From contig CAJWEZ010000026.1 of NCBI GenBank assembly GCA_913030605.1, forward strand, positions 1 to 56,013: a stretch of DNA of 56,013 nucleotides. Direction: 5' to 3'. The number at the start of each line of letters is the position of its first letter. The first letter of the stretch is position 1. Source of the stretch: an uncultured Spirochaeta sp. Lineage in GTDB: Bacteria > Spirochaetota > Spirochaetia > DSM-27196 > Alkalispirochaetaceae. The notes under the pieces are model-generated. The model was not told where the DNA came from. It made no database searches and saw nothing but the letters and a program-made list of their open reading frames with translations. Below, one piece after another: positions 34,516 through 43,510 of this stretch. The position numbers and the translations under genes were made by a program.

Positions 34516-35511
34516 ATGGAGCTACAGGAACAGAATACGAGTCTGGACGTCCAGGTGCAGCGGGCGCAGGACCTGATCGGAAAGGCGCGCCACGAGCTTG
34601 CGCGCCGAATCGTGGGACAGCAGCAGATGGTCGACGGCCTGCTGACGGGGATCCTGGCGGGGGGACACGTTCTCCTGGAGGGTGTTCCGGGGCTGGCGAA
34701 AACACTGACGGTCAAGTCGCTCGCCGAGGTCCTCGATGCCTCCTTTCGGCGGATCCAGTTTACGCCGGACCTGCTGCCGGCGGACCTCATCGGGACGATG
34801 ATCTACCGCCAGCAGACCGGCGAGTTCGTTCCCCGCAAGGGCCCGATCTTCTCCAACGTAATTCTCGCCGACGAGATCAACCGGGCGCCGGCGAAGGTCC
34901 AGAGCGCCCTGCTCGAGGCGATGGAGGAGCGCCAGGTGACGATCGGTGACACGACCTATCCGCTCTCGGAGCCGTTTTTCGTTCTCGCAACGCAGAATCC
35001 GATCGAGCAGGAGGGGACCTATCCGCTGCCGGAGGCGCAACTGGACCGCTTCATGCTCAAGCTCTTCGTGGACTACCCCACCCGGGACGAGGAACGCGAG
35101 ATTCTGCGTCGTGTGGGTGTTCCGCAGGATATCGAGATCCAGCGCACGATCTTCAAGACCGACATCCGCAAGCTTCGCGACATCGTGGGGCAGATTTCGG
35201 TGGACGAACGGATCGCGGACTACATGGTCAACCTGGTCACCGCAACCCGCGACGACGGCGAGCGCGGCGACATGGGGCCCCTGCGGTACATCGAGTTTGG
35301 GGCATCGCCCCGGGCCAGTATTTACCTCTACCGCTGCGCCAAGGTTCGCGCGGTGTTCGAGGGCCGTTCCTACGTGATGCCGGAGGACGTAAAGGCGGTG
35401 GCGCCGGACGTACTGCGACACCGTATCATCCTCTCTTTTGAGGCCGACAGCGAGGACCTCGCCGCCGACGACGTGATCGACATGCTGCTGTCCACCGTTC
35501 CGGTTCCCTGA
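34516..35511 (+). CDS. MoxR-family AAA+ ATPase of the Bat operon
   Basis: 331-residue AAA+ chaperone. Walker A is EGVPGLAKT near residue 57, Walker B ILADEINRAPAKVQSALLEAM near 118 (shown as the MoxR signature), sensor 1 LATQNPIEQEGTYPLPEAQ, and the C-terminal lid carries GASPRASIYL. MoxR proteins work with vWA proteins of the same operon in maturation or assembly of protein complexes. The ATG has AGGAC upstream. It is the first gene of a seven-gene cluster ending at 41936, with the next gene 5 nt away. Confidence 0.95.
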   Translation: MELQEQNTSLDVQVQRAQDLIGKARHELARRIVGQQQMVDGLLTGILAGGHVLLEGVPGLAKTLTVKSLAEVLDASFRRIQFTPDLLPADLIGTMIYRQQTGEFVPRKGPIFSNVILADEINRAPAKVQSALLEAMEERQVTIGDTTYPLSEPFFVLATQNPIEQEGTYPLPEAQLDRFMLKLFVDYPTRDEEREILRRVGVPQDIEIQRTIFKTDIRKLRDIVGQISVDERIADYMVNLVTATRDDGERGDMGPLRYIEFGASPRASIYLYRCAKVRAVFEGRSYVMPEDVKAVAPDVLRHRIILSFEADSEDLAADDVIDMLLSTVPVP

Positions 35512-35516
35512 GGATC

Positions 35517-36416
35517 ATGGCGCGACCGCGGTTCAACCCTCTGGAACAACTCCCATCCCAGGCCCGTCTCCGCCAGATCCAGCTTGTGGCGCAGCGCCTC
35601 GTGGAAAGTCTCCTGGCGGGCAACTACCGTTCCGTGTTTCGCGGACCCGGAATCGAGTTCGATGAGGTTCGGGAGTACGTGGAAGGGGACGATGCCCGTC
35701 TCATCGACTGGAACGTGAGCTCGCGGTTCGGGTCGGTGTACACCAAGACGTTCCGCGAGGAACGGGAGATGACGCTCTTCCTCGTCGTGGACGTCTCGGC
35801 ATCCCTGGAGTTCGGGTCGCGGTCGCGATCCATGCGCGATGTCGCGCTCATCAGTTCGGCGTTGCTGACGCTGGCGGCGGTGCAGAACAACGACAAGGTC
35901 GGGGGAACGCTGTTCTCGGATCGGATCGAGTCGTGGGTGCCACCGGCCAAGGGCCGCAATCACGCCATGCGTCTCCTGCAGGAGATCGTGGCCGCCAAAC
36001 CCCGCGGCAACGGTTCCAACCTGGCCCTGGCGCTGCGAACGGTGAGTGAGTCGCTCAAGCGCCGCGGTATCGTGATCGTGATCTCCGACTTTCACACGGC
36101 CGACTATCAGCGGGAACTGGCGCTCATCTCCAAGCGCCACGACGTGATCGCCCTGCGCATTACCGATCCGGTGACGGAGGAACTGCCGCATTTCTCGGTG
36201 GTCCAGGCGGTGGACCCGGAGACCGGGCGGACGGTGTCCCTCAACGGCACGTCACGGCGGTTCCGGTTCGCGTTTGAACACTACTGGCGTCAGCAGCGCC
36301 AGCAGTGGCTGCGGGAGTGTCAGCGCCGCGGCGTGTCGGCGCTGGAGATCAGGACCGTGGATCAGGTCGCCGAGCGCCTGATCTCGTTCTTCCGCCGGCG
36401 GAGGGTCCACCGGTGA
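35517..36416 (+). CDS. DUF58/vWA-like protein of the Bat operon
   Basis: 299 residues. The DUF58 signature GRGxEFxEVRxYxxGDDxRxIDWxxxAR appears as GPGIEFDEVREYVEGDDARL near residue 42, followed by IDWNVSSR. A vWA-like region with VVDVSASLEFGS near 84 follows. No membrane segment is seen, so it is cytoplasmic. DUF58 proteins accompany MoxR and BatA/BatB in nearly all such operons. The stop overlaps the next start by 3 bases. Confidence 0.93.
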   Translation: MARPRFNPLEQLPSQARLRQIQLVAQRLVESLLAGNYRSVFRGPGIEFDEVREYVEGDDARLIDWNVSSRFGSVYTKTFREEREMTLFLVVDVSASLEFGSRSRSMRDVALISSALLTLAAVQNNDKVGGTLFSDRIESWVPPAKGRNHAMRLLQEIVAAKPRGNGSNLALALRTVSESLKRRGIVIVISDFHTADYQRELALISKRHDVIALRITDPVTEELPHFSVVQAVDPETGRTVSLNGTSRRFRFAFEHYWRQQRQQWLRECQRRGVSALEIRTVDQVAERLISFFRRRRVHR

Positions 36417-37339
36417 TCCGACGGTTGCGCGGACCGTCACGTGGCCTGCGGCGCGCCGCAGCGATGCTGCTCTGGGTGCTGGCCGCGACCCTGCCCGTGG
36501 CGGGGCAGGCGATATCGCAGGTTGTGTTCCTTCCGCAGACCTACTACATCGGCGATGTTGTCGAGGCACGGGTTGTTGTCCGGGCCACGGGCAATCTCGA
36601 TCTCATGGTACCGGGGACGCTTCCGGATACCGACTGGGTCGATTTTCGCTCCGTTTCGGTCGTCCAGCGGGCCGACGGCTACGAGATCCGCATTGTGTTT
36701 CAGCCGTTCTTCGTCGGTACCCGGCAGCTTCCCCCGATCGACCTCGGTTCGATGACCGTGAGCGGTGTCAGCGCCGTCGTGAACAGTCTGGCGACCGAGG
36801 CGGGGCAGACCGGGCCTCTGGAGTTGCAGCCCGTGCGCGACCAGATACTCCTGCCGGGTACGCAGCTGATGATCGCACTGATTGTGATCGCCCTGGTCGG
36901 TGTGCCGGTGATCGTCATCGGGACCGGCGGATGGGTTCGGCGGTGGGTGCAGCGCGTGCGGGCTCGATACCGCGAGAACCGTCCCTACCGGACCCTCCAG
37001 AAGGGACTTCGTCAGCTGCAGACCGATATCCACGAACTCGACGGCAAGCGATACTACATCCGGCTCCTCGATCTGACACGGGAGTACCTCGGCGGGCGTT
37101 TCTCACCGGCGTTCCGGTCCGCCACAACCGGGGAACTCGATGTGCAGCTGCGGCGCGCAGGCATTCCGGCGGAACCGCGGACACGGCTGGTGGACCTGTT
37201 CCGCTTCGGCGACCTGGTCAAGTTTGCGAATCGTCGGGTGACCGTTGATGACCGAACGCGCCATCTCGAGGAGGTTCGTGCGGTGACGGCGGGATTGCAG
37301 AAACGGGAGTGGGAGGAGCATCGCGATGTGGGTGCTTGA
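36413..37339 (+). CDS. DUF4381-like membrane protein of the Bat operon
   Basis: 308 residues. A signal sequence or first membrane segment (about 17-33) precedes a periplasmic beta-rich domain of about 110 residues. One strong transmembrane helix (about 145-167) follows. The cytoplasmic C-terminal domain contains RPYRTLQKGLRQL and KRYYIRLLDLTREYLGGRF, the pattern seen in DUF4381 proteins between DUF58 and BatA genes. The function is unknown. The start GTG overlaps the DUF58 stop, and the 3' end overlaps batA by 14 nt. Confidence 0.78.
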   Translation: MIRRLRGPSRGLRRAAAMLLWVLAATLPVAGQAISQVVFLPQTYYIGDVVEARVVVRATGNLDLMVPGTLPDTDWVDFRSVSVVQRADGYEIRIVFQPFFVGTRQLPPIDLGSMTVSGVSAVVNSLATEAGQTGPLELQPVRDQILLPGTQLMIALIVIALVGVPVIVIGTGGWVRRWVQRVRARYRENRPYRTLQKGLRQLQTDIHELDGKRYYIRLLDLTREYLGGRFSPAFRSATTGELDVQLRRAGIPAEPRTRLVDLFRFGDLVKFANRRVTVDDRTRHLEEVRAVTAGLQKREWEEHRDVGA

Positions 37340-38327
37340 TCGGCCGGTCTACCTCCTGTTCCTGCTGGTGCTCCCGGTCCTGTTCTATCTGCGTCACGTG
37401 CACCGCTGGCGCGGCGGCCGGCTGCCGGTGCCGATCTCGGTGTACGACGGCGCTGCGTTCAGGCCGCCGCTGACGTTTCGCGTCGTCATGGTCCGACTGT
37501 CGGCGGTGATGTTCTGGGTGGCGATGGTGCTCATGATCGTCGCCCTGGCGGGTCCGACGCGCACGACCCGTGAACGGGTGTACCTCAGTCGCGGGATCGA
37601 CATCATGCTGGTGGTCGATCAGTCCGCCAGTATGGCGGCGCAGGACTTTCAGCCGGTGAACCGGTTTGAGACCGCCCGGTCTGTCATCCGCCGGTTTGTG
37701 GAACAGCGACCCAACGACCATATCGGTCTGGTCGGATTCAGCGCCGAAGCGGCGCTGCGGGTGCCGCCGACCCTCAACTACGACCAGCTGCTGCAGTCTC
37801 TCGACGGGATGCAGCTCATGGAACTCGGTGACGGTACCGCGATCGGTATGGGGCTGGCGCTGGCGTCGCTCCACCTGCGGGGAAGCACCGCCGAGGACAA
37901 GGTGATCGTGCTGCTGACCGACGGCGTCAACAACGCCGGCGAGATATCGCCGGAGGCGGCGGCGGAGGTCGCGGGGCAGTCTGGCATTCGCATCTACGCG
38001 ATCGGCGTCGGCTCCGGGCAGGAGGCGCGGATCGAGGTGCGGGACCCGGAGACCGGTCAGCTGTACCGGGGTACGGTGCGCGACAGCTACGACCAGACGA
38101 CGCTGGAGCGCATCGCGGAACTCTCTGGTGGGAGCTACTTCACCGCCGGGAGCGCGGGGACGCTGGAGGCGATATTCGATGCGATCGGGACCGCCGAAAA
38201 CACCGAGCGACGCGTGCAGATTCGTGTGATTCGCCGCCCGCAGCATCGGGTCATTCTCATGTGGGCCCTGGGACTGCTGGTGGCGGAGGCGATCCTGCGA
38301 CGTTTTCTGCTGGGGAGCGCGCCATGA
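37326..38327 (+). CDS. batA: BatA: vWA-domain membrane protein
   Basis: 333 residues. Two N-terminal membrane helices (about 7-22 and 55-78) and one C-terminal helix (about 305-325) anchor a vWA domain. The MIDAS motif is VVDQSASM near residue 98 (DxSxS intact), with Thr and Asp ligands in GDGTAIG and LLTDGVNNAG. A vWA protein of this layout binds divalent metal and partner proteins at the membrane. The aerotolerance role comes from Bacteroides work; in spirochaetes it is not settled. It overlaps batB by 4 nt (ATGA). Confidence 0.93.
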   Translation: MWVLDRPVYLLFLLVLPVLFYLRHVHRWRGGRLPVPISVYDGAAFRPPLTFRVVMVRLSAVMFWVAMVLMIVALAGPTRTTRERVYLSRGIDIMLVVDQSASMAAQDFQPVNRFETARSVIRRFVEQRPNDHIGLVGFSAEAALRVPPTLNYDQLLQSLDGMQLMELGDGTAIGMGLALASLHLRGSTAEDKVIVLLTDGVNNAGEISPEAAAEVAGQSGIRIYAIGVGSGQEARIEVRDPETGQLYRGTVRDSYDQTTLERIAELSGGSYFTAGSAGTLEAIFDAIGTAENTERRVQIRVIRRPQHRVILMWALGLLVAEAILRRFLLGSAP

Positions 38328-39313
38328 CCTTCGTACACGAACAGTACCTGTGGTTGCTGGCGGGGCTGCCGGTCCTGGGCGCAGCGCTCCTGTTTGCGGC
38401 GAGACGCAACCGTCGGGTCGTATCGCGCTTTGTCGGGACCCACCACCGCACCGAGGTGTTTAACGTCCTCGTCGTCAAGAACTTCGTCGTGGCCGTGCTC
38501 TTCACCGCCGCCGTCGCCAGTCTGATTCTGGCCCTCGCTGGACCCCAGTGGGGCGAGGTCTCGGTGGAGGATGAACGGAGGGGTCTGGATCTGGTGTACC
38601 TCATGGACGTGTCCAACAGTATGGTCGCCGAGGACATCCCTCCCTCGCGACTGGTACGCAGCCGCGAGGTGGCGCGGTCGGTGGCGGGGCGTATGGAGGC
38701 TGCATACCACGCCGTTGTGGCGTTCAAGGGCGCGGCGACGGTGGTGGTGCCAATGACCGAGGATCCGGTGGCGTTCGACCTCGCCATGGGGAATCTCTCC
38801 GGGGCGCTGATCACCACCGCCGGCACGAGCCTGCAGAACGGGCTGGCCACGGCGCTGAGTGCCTTTCCGCCGGGATCGCCGCGCCACCGCGCGATCGTGC
38901 TGTTCAGCGACGGTCAGGAGCTGCAGGACGCCGTGAACGAGGAACTCGAAGAACTCCGTCAGTCCGGCATCCCGGTGTTCGCCGTTCTCACGGGTACCGG
39001 CACCGGGGCGACGATTCCGACCGGAGACGGCGGCGTGCTCCGGAACGACGACGGTCAGCCGGTGATCGCCGGCACCGACAGGGAGACGCTGCGGCAGCTC
39101 GCTGAGGTCTCCGGCGGCGCGTTTTACGAGATCGCGGACGCGAACGTCGCACAGCGACTTGCATCGGACCTCAACCAGCTCAGCGGCCGCGGCCGGGACG
39201 TGGTGTTTCGGGAGGTATCCGTCGGCAGGTACCACGTCTTCGTGCTGCTCGCGTTTCTCTGCATGGTCGGCGTCGTGGCGGTGCAGCATACCCGGTGGAG
39301 GAGGACCCTGTGA
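38324..39313 (+). CDS. batB: BatB: second vWA-domain membrane protein
   Basis: 329 residues with the same layout as batA: membrane helices near 8-25, 58-80 and 305-325 around a vWA domain with MIDAS LMDVSNSM near residue 106. LFSDGQELQD supplies the later metal ligand. It is probably a duplication of batA, and the two proteins may form a heteromeric membrane complex. The ATG overlaps the batA stop by 4 nt. The end overlaps the batC GTG start. Confidence 0.93.
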   Translation: MTFVHEQYLWLLAGLPVLGAALLFAARRNRRVVSRFVGTHHRTEVFNVLVVKNFVVAVLFTAAVASLILALAGPQWGEVSVEDERRGLDLVYLMDVSNSMVAEDIPPSRLVRSREVARSVAGRMEAAYHAVVAFKGAATVVVPMTEDPVAFDLAMGNLSGALITTAGTSLQNGLATALSAFPPGSPRHRAIVLFSDGQELQDAVNEELEELRQSGIPVFAVLTGTGTGATIPTGDGGVLRNDDGQPVIAGTDRETLRQLAEVSGGAFYEIADANVAQRLASDLNQLSGRGRDVVFREVSVGRYHVFVLLAFLCMVGVVAVQHTRWRRTL

Positions 39314-39903
39314 AACGGCTGCTGATCGCGTTGGCGCCGCTCCTGCTCGTCTCGTGCAACGCCTATTTCCCGCATTTGCGTGTGATTCGCGCCAACTACA
39401 ACGTCAGCCGGGGGGAGTACCAGCCGGCGATCGTTGACTACCTGCGGGCGCAGGAGGCGCAGGAATACGAGCCGTGGCTCTCGTACAACCTGGGGACGGT
39501 CTATCACTATCTCGGTGAATCCGGAGCCGCCAACGACCGCTGGGAGTCCGCCCGGGAGGCGGATGTGGACGACCTGACCTTCGGGGCCAGCTTCAACCGC
39601 GGCGTGTTCCTCTTCGAACAGGGGCGCTACCAGGACGCATTCCGGGAGTTCCGGTTTGCCCTGCAGGTGAACCCGGCCAGCCGCGCGGCGAAAACGAACC
39701 TCGAACTGACGCTGGAACGGATCGAGGCGGGGTCGGAACTGGACGGTGAGGGCAGCCGCAGCGGAGACGGTGGCGGTTCCACGACCACCGGTGGCACCGA
39801 TGACGGCGCCACGCGGATGCTGGACTATGTGCGGCGGAAGGAAGAGCAGCGCTGGCGGGCCAACAGCGAGCCCGCCCCGGCGGCGGAAGCGCGGGACTGG
39901 TGA
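39310..39903 (+). CDS. batC: BatC: TPR lipoprotein
   Basis: 197 residues. A signal peptide ends in lipobox LLVSC near residue 15, so the protein is membrane-anchored on the periplasmic side. TPR-like repeats cover about 35-125 (YLRAQEAQEYEPWLSYNLGTV, shown here as a marker, and FLFEQGRYQDAFREFRFAL). A Gly/Ser/Thr-rich linker and a basic tail follow. The GTG at 39310 is preferred because GGAGGAGG precedes it and it overlaps the batB stop. Confidence 0.84.
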   Translation: MKRLLIALAPLLLVSCNAYFPHLRVIRANYNVSRGEYQPAIVDYLRAQEAQEYEPWLSYNLGTVYHYLGESGAANDRWESAREADVDDLTFGASFNRGVFLFEQGRYQDAFREFRFALQVNPASRAAKTNLELTLERIEAGSELDGEGSRSGDGGGSTTTGGTDDGATRMLDYVRRKEEQRWRANSEPAPAAEARDW

Positions 39904-41936
39904 TGGTGATGTGTCGTGACCGTTGGCTGATCTGGTGCGCCGCGCTGCTGCTGCTCGCGGCTGCGGTGCTGCCGGCGCAGACGCGTCCGGGAGATGGGAC
40001 GGTGGACGACGGCGGGGCGGACGTCGCCGCCTCGGAGGCCGCCACGCAGGTGGAGCTGCTCTCGGGAGCGCGAGTGCTGGTACAGCGGGGCGAATCGTTC
40101 GACGTGTCGTTCATGGTTCCGCGCAGCGAACCGGATGCGGTGGAACTGCTCCTGCCGGTCCTCCCGGAGGGCGTGTCGCAACCCGAGGGACCGGTGATCG
40201 TCGCCCGCGGGCGTCGTGACATGGAGGTCCGAATCCCGATGAGAGCGACCGTCTCCGGTCGCTACGTCATCGAACCGATCGAAATCACAACGCCGTCGAC
40301 GATCCTGGAGACCCCGCCAATCCTCGTTGAGGTCAGGGATCCCCGGACGGATCGTGTGCCGTTTCAGGCGACCTGGCGGCCGCTCACCGACGGAGTGCGA
40401 CAGGGACAGAGCGTTCCGGTCATCCTCGAGATCACCGGTATCGACAGTTACGTGTTTCCGGAGGCGGTATCGATTCGCGCCCCGCAGACGGGCCTCTTCG
40501 AGGAGGTCAGTGGCGTGGGCAGTGTCACGTCCCGGCAGGTCGCCGGGGTGGAGTTGTTCCAGATTCCCGTGGCGGCGTTCATCTTCACGCCCGCCGCCGC
40601 CGGGGCGGTCACGGTGCCGGCGGCGACGATTCGGGCCAACGGAATCGAGGCGCAGGCAGCACCGCTGACGATCGACGTAGCGGCGCTTCCGGTTCAGGCG
40701 CAGTCGACCGGTGCCGTGGGGCAGTTTTCTCTCTCCGTATCGGTGGAGCCCCAGGAGCTGGCCCCGGGGGAGACGGGCACGCTTCGCCTCGAGATCAGCG
40801 GCGTCGGTAATCTGCCGGTCCTGGAGTTTCCGGAGGTCACCCTCGATGGCCTGGTGGAGGTGGACAGGACGCAGCGGAGTTCCGTAGTCCCCGACCGCGA
40901 GGGCTTCGCGGGGTACCGCGGAAGCAGGGAGCTAACCGTGCGGTTTGACGCACAGGGCGATGGAACCCGCGGGGTGGTGCGGATCGCTCCATTTGCGGTG
41001 TACGACCCACAGCTGGAGACGGTGCAGATCGCGCCCTCCCGCGTGGTTTCCGTGGAGCTGCTTCAGGGGGTGGATGAACCCTCCGTGGAGCAGGAGGTCC
41101 CGCGGGCGGACCTCATCCCGGTGTCGCGCCTGACGCGACCGATCTGGGTGCCCCTGTCGGAGATCCCGTGGGTGTACTTCCTCTTTCTCCTCGGGCCGAT
41201 CGTGTTCGCCATCGTCAAGCTGACCTCCGTACGCGGCGCAGTGACGCTGGTGGCGATCCCGCTGCTGTTCGGGGCGGCCCTGTTCCCGCGGCTCGACGTG
41301 GCGCGGCTGGAGCGTGCGGCGGCGATCGATGCCGAGGGTCGTCCGGCGGTTGCCGGCGTCCTGTACGAACTCGAACTGCAGCAGAACGAGTGGCACGCCG
41401 GTCTGCACTTCAACCGCGGCGTACTCTCGTTGCGGGCAGGCAACGCGGTGGACGCGATCTTCCATTTTCGCAGGGCGGTCCGGCTGGCGCCGGAGCGCTC
41501 CGATTTCCGGGCGGTGCTGACGGACGTGGAGCAGTACTTCGGAATGAACGACCAGCCGGCGATTCCGTGGTACCCGCGCCCCGATCTGTTTGTGGCGGCC
41601 CTCTTCCTCGTATGGACGCTCTTCTGGGTGCTGCTGGCGATCCGCGGTCGTCTGCGACGCACGATCGGTCTGGTGGCGCTGCTCATGATCGCCGCGATTC
41701 TCGCCGGTGGGTGGTGGTGGTCGGCGCGACAGGATGCCACGCTGGAGGCGGTGGTGGTGGATACGGTGACCGTTCGGCGCATCCCCGATTCGACGGCGCA
41801 ACCGTGGATTCAGGTGGCATCCGCCACTGCGGTGACCGTTGAGCTGTCCTACAACGAGTTCTATCTGGTCCGGACCGCCGCCGGTGTCACTGGATGGGTA
41901 CCGCGATCGGCGCTGTGGATCCAGGGGGAGCACTGA
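39903..41936 (+). CDS. batD: BatD fused to BatE-like TPR and SH3 domains
   Basis: 677 residues. A signal peptide (about 8-25) leads into several beta-sandwich BatD domains (about 40-410, with VQRGESFDVSFMV near the start). Two membrane helices (about 423-460), a TPR segment (about 480-546, HFNRGVLSLRAGNAVDAIFH), two more helices (about 561-605) and a bacterial SH3-like domain (about 618-675, ending GVTGWVPRSALWI) complete it. In Bacteroides, TPR plus SH3 form the separate protein BatE, so this is a natural BatD-BatE fusion. ATG 39903 overlaps the batC stop; GTG 39900 and ATG 39909 are alternatives. Confidence 0.85.
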   Translation: MVMCRDRWLIWCAALLLLAAAVLPAQTRPGDGTVDDGGADVAASEAATQVELLSGARVLVQRGESFDVSFMVPRSEPDAVELLLPVLPEGVSQPEGPVIVARGRRDMEVRIPMRATVSGRYVIEPIEITTPSTILETPPILVEVRDPRTDRVPFQATWRPLTDGVRQGQSVPVILEITGIDSYVFPEAVSIRAPQTGLFEEVSGVGSVTSRQVAGVELFQIPVAAFIFTPAAAGAVTVPAATIRANGIEAQAAPLTIDVAALPVQAQSTGAVGQFSLSVSVEPQELAPGETGTLRLEISGVGNLPVLEFPEVTLDGLVEVDRTQRSSVVPDREGFAGYRGSRELTVRFDAQGDGTRGVVRIAPFAVYDPQLETVQIAPSRVVSVELLQGVDEPSVEQEVPRADLIPVSRLTRPIWVPLSEIPWVYFLFLLGPIVFAIVKLTSVRGAVTLVAIPLLFGAALFPRLDVARLERAAAIDAEGRPAVAGVLYELELQQNEWHAGLHFNRGVLSLRAGNAVDAIFHFRRAVRLAPERSDFRAVLTDVEQYFGMNDQPAIPWYPRPDLFVAALFLVWTLFWVLLAIRGRLRRTIGLVALLMIAAILAGGWWWSARQDATLEAVVVDTVTVRRIPDSTAQPWIQVASATAVTVELSYNEFYLVRTAAGVTGWVPRSALWIQGEH

Positions 41937-42310
41937 TGGATCCGGATGCGATGAAACGTCTGCTCAACCGTTATCCGCCACCGGCTGGGTACCGCAAACC
42001 GGACGACGACACCCCGGTTGAACATCTTGCACCGCGCAAGCTCCCGATCGAGCGGACGCTCGACCTCCACGGTTGCACGGTCGCGGAAGCGACGTCGCAA
42101 CTGGACGCCTTTGTACGTCGTGCCGCGCGGGATGGAGTGCGCAAGATCCTGGTTGTCCATGGGAAGGGGAGCCACCCGGGCTCGGAGGGCGCCCTCAAGA
42201 CGATGGTACGCGAGTTCTTCGAGACCAGTCCGCATATCGGCACAACGGGACACCCGGGAGCGGAGCACGGTGGTGCCGGAGCGACCTGGGCGATTGTACG
42301 ACGGCGGTAG
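41936..42310 (+). CDS. Smr-domain protein
   Basis: 124 residues consisting of an unstructured N-terminal part (about 1-38) and a C-terminal Smr domain. TLDLHGCTVAEA near residue 40 and ILVVHGKGSHP near 70 are the two hallmark motifs, and the ending GGAGATWAIVRRR is typical. Smr domains are nucleases acting on branched DNA or on mRNA of stalled ribosomes. The ATG overlaps the batD stop by one base. It is convergent with infA. Confidence 0.9.
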   Translation: MDPDAMKRLLNRYPPPAGYRKPDDDTPVEHLAPRKLPIERTLDLHGCTVAEATSQLDAFVRRAARDGVRKILVVHGKGSHPGSEGALKTMVREFFETSPHIGTTGHPGAEHGGAGATWAIVRRR

Positions 42311-42331
42311 TCGTCGTGGCGTGGCTCGTCG

Positions 42332-42550
42332 TCAGCGCTCGCGGTAGATGATCCGGCCGCGGGTCAGGTCGTAGGGAGACAGGGCAACCTTGACCTTATC
42401 GCCGGGGACGATGCGGATGTAGTGCTTGCGCATCTTGCCGGAAAGGTGGGTGAGAATGACGTGTCCGTTCTTCAGTTCGACACGAAACATCGTGTTGGGG
42501 AGGGACTCCTTCACGATGCCCTCTACTTCTATCGCTTCTTCTTTGGCCAC
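42332..42550 (-). CDS. infA: translation initiation factor IF-1
   Basis: 72 residues, exactly the family length, with an OB fold: [36 protein letters not shown] (core RNA-binding strand) and the terminal [12 protein letters not shown]. The GTG at 42550 is chosen because AAGGAG lies 5 nt upstream and it restores the normal length; an upstream ATG would add ten non-homologous residues. Divergent from the DksA-like gene, with its own promoter at 42579-42608. Confidence 0.97.
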   Translation of the reverse strand: MAKEEAIEVEGIVKESLPNTMFRVELKNGHVILTHLSGKMRKHYIRIVPGDKVKVALSPYDLTRGRIIYRER

Positions 42551-42578
42551 AGCGGCTCCTTTCTGTTGAGTGCGCCCC

Positions 42579-42608
42579 ATGGTAGGTCGTTCGCGACCTC
42601 CATGTCAA
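42579..42608 (-). promoter_or_regulatory. sigma-70-type promoter for infA
   Basis: Minus strand: TTGACA (42608-42603), an 18-nt spacer and TACCAT (42584-42579), about 29 nt upstream of the GTG. The leader includes the Shine-Dalgarno. Confidence 0.65.
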
Positions 42609-42622
42609 CGTCGCGATTCCTC

Positions 42623-42650
42623 TTGACATTTTCGCCTACCCCTATATATT
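42623..42650 (+). promoter_or_regulatory. sigma-70-type promoter for the DksA-like gene
   Basis: TTGACA at 42623-42628, a 16-nt spacer and TATATT at 42645-42650 in a short AT-rich block. The leader of about 25 nt contains AAGGAGA before the ATG at 42681. Confidence 0.72.
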
Positions 42651-42680
42651 TTGCGGACTTCCCAGCTGAAGGAGAGCGCT

Positions 42681-43037
42681 ATGGACCAGGAATTCGTTGA
42701 CCGCATGAAAGAACGCCTCCAGGAAATGAAGGCAGACATCCTTCGCCAACTCGTGGCGGAAGACGAGGAGTTCCGGTCGATGGCTGGCTCCAGCGACACC
42801 AAGGATCTGGTGGACGTGGCCACCACGGACATCGACAAAAAGCTGCTGAGCGCCCTGGGGGCCCAGGAGCTCAAAAAGCTCCGTCTGATCGAGTCGGCGT
42901 TGAGCCGGATCGACAACGGGAAGTACGGCATCTGCCTCAAGAGCGGGAAACCCATACCCGAAGCGCGCCTCGAAGCGATCCCATACGCACTGTACCGGAT
43001 CGAGTACCAGAACGAAATCGAACGTCGCAACCGCTGA
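42681..43037 (+). CDS. DksA/TraR-family protein with incomplete zinc finger
   Basis: 118 residues. A coiled-coil N-terminal half (about 1-75, with the acidic tip near DVATTDIDKK) is followed by the DksA-type C-terminal globule, KYGICLKSGKPIPEARLEAI. Of the four zinc-binding Cys only the first is present; the rest are Ser, Tyr and Glu. DksA family members bind RNA polymerase through the secondary channel and modulate rRNA and stress promoters; Cys-poor members are known. AAGGAG lies 7 nt upstream of the ATG. Confidence 0.88.
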   Translation: MDQEFVDRMKERLQEMKADILRQLVAEDEEFRSMAGSSDTKDLVDVATTDIDKKLLSALGAQELKKLRLIESALSRIDNGKYGICLKSGKPIPEARLEAIPYALYRIEYQNEIERRNR

Positions 43038-43090
43038 CACACCCTCAACTTCCGCCGCCTCCGTCCGATACATGAAATGGAGGCAGCGGT

Positions 43091-43465
43091 ATGTCGAGTT
43101 CACCAGGATCGATTTCTCAGAACCTGACCGTCCCGCTGAGTGACGTTGTCAGGGCGCGTGTCTCGGAGTCACGGGTGGCACTGCCCGTCCGCGGGACGAT
43201 CTACGCGCGCCTCAACCACATCTCGGCGGTCCCGGCACGCTCCCGCGATGCCGGATACTCACTTTCACGACTTCAGGCGATCGACTCCATGATCACCCGC
43301 ATTGCCCGCATGCAGCAGCAGCTCACGCCCGATGTACCCGCCGACCCGGTCGAGCGGCAGGAGGCGATACTGGAGGAAGCGGCGCGTCAGATCGTTGAGG
43401 GGTTTGAGCGGCAGCAGGCGAACGGGGCGAGCGCACAGGGACTGCTGCTCGACCTCATGGCGTAG
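43091..43465 (+). CDS. hypothetical protein
   Basis: 124 residues, no signal peptide or membrane segment. The N-terminal half (LPVRGTIYARLNHISAVPA) looks globular. The C-terminal half is helical with IDSMITRIARMQQQL and a Glu/Gln/Arg-rich ending. GGAGG lies 8 nt before the ATG, and the gene starts 53 nt after the DksA-like stop, so it probably shares that transcript. No family recognised. Confidence 0.7.
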   Translation: MSSSPGSISQNLTVPLSDVVRARVSESRVALPVRGTIYARLNHISAVPARSRDAGYSLSRLQAIDSMITRIARMQQQLTPDVPADPVERQEAILEEAARQIVEGFERQQANGASAQGLLLDLMA

Positions 43466-43510
43466 GCGGCCGGGGTACGCCCGGGGGGTGTTCCTGCAGA
43501 CGGCGGCGAC

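Noticed and set aside
43466-43510. CCGGG/CCCGG stem between the hypothetical gene and the glyoxalase II-like gene
   Set aside because: Short stem in GC-rich DNA with no T-run; expected by chance.
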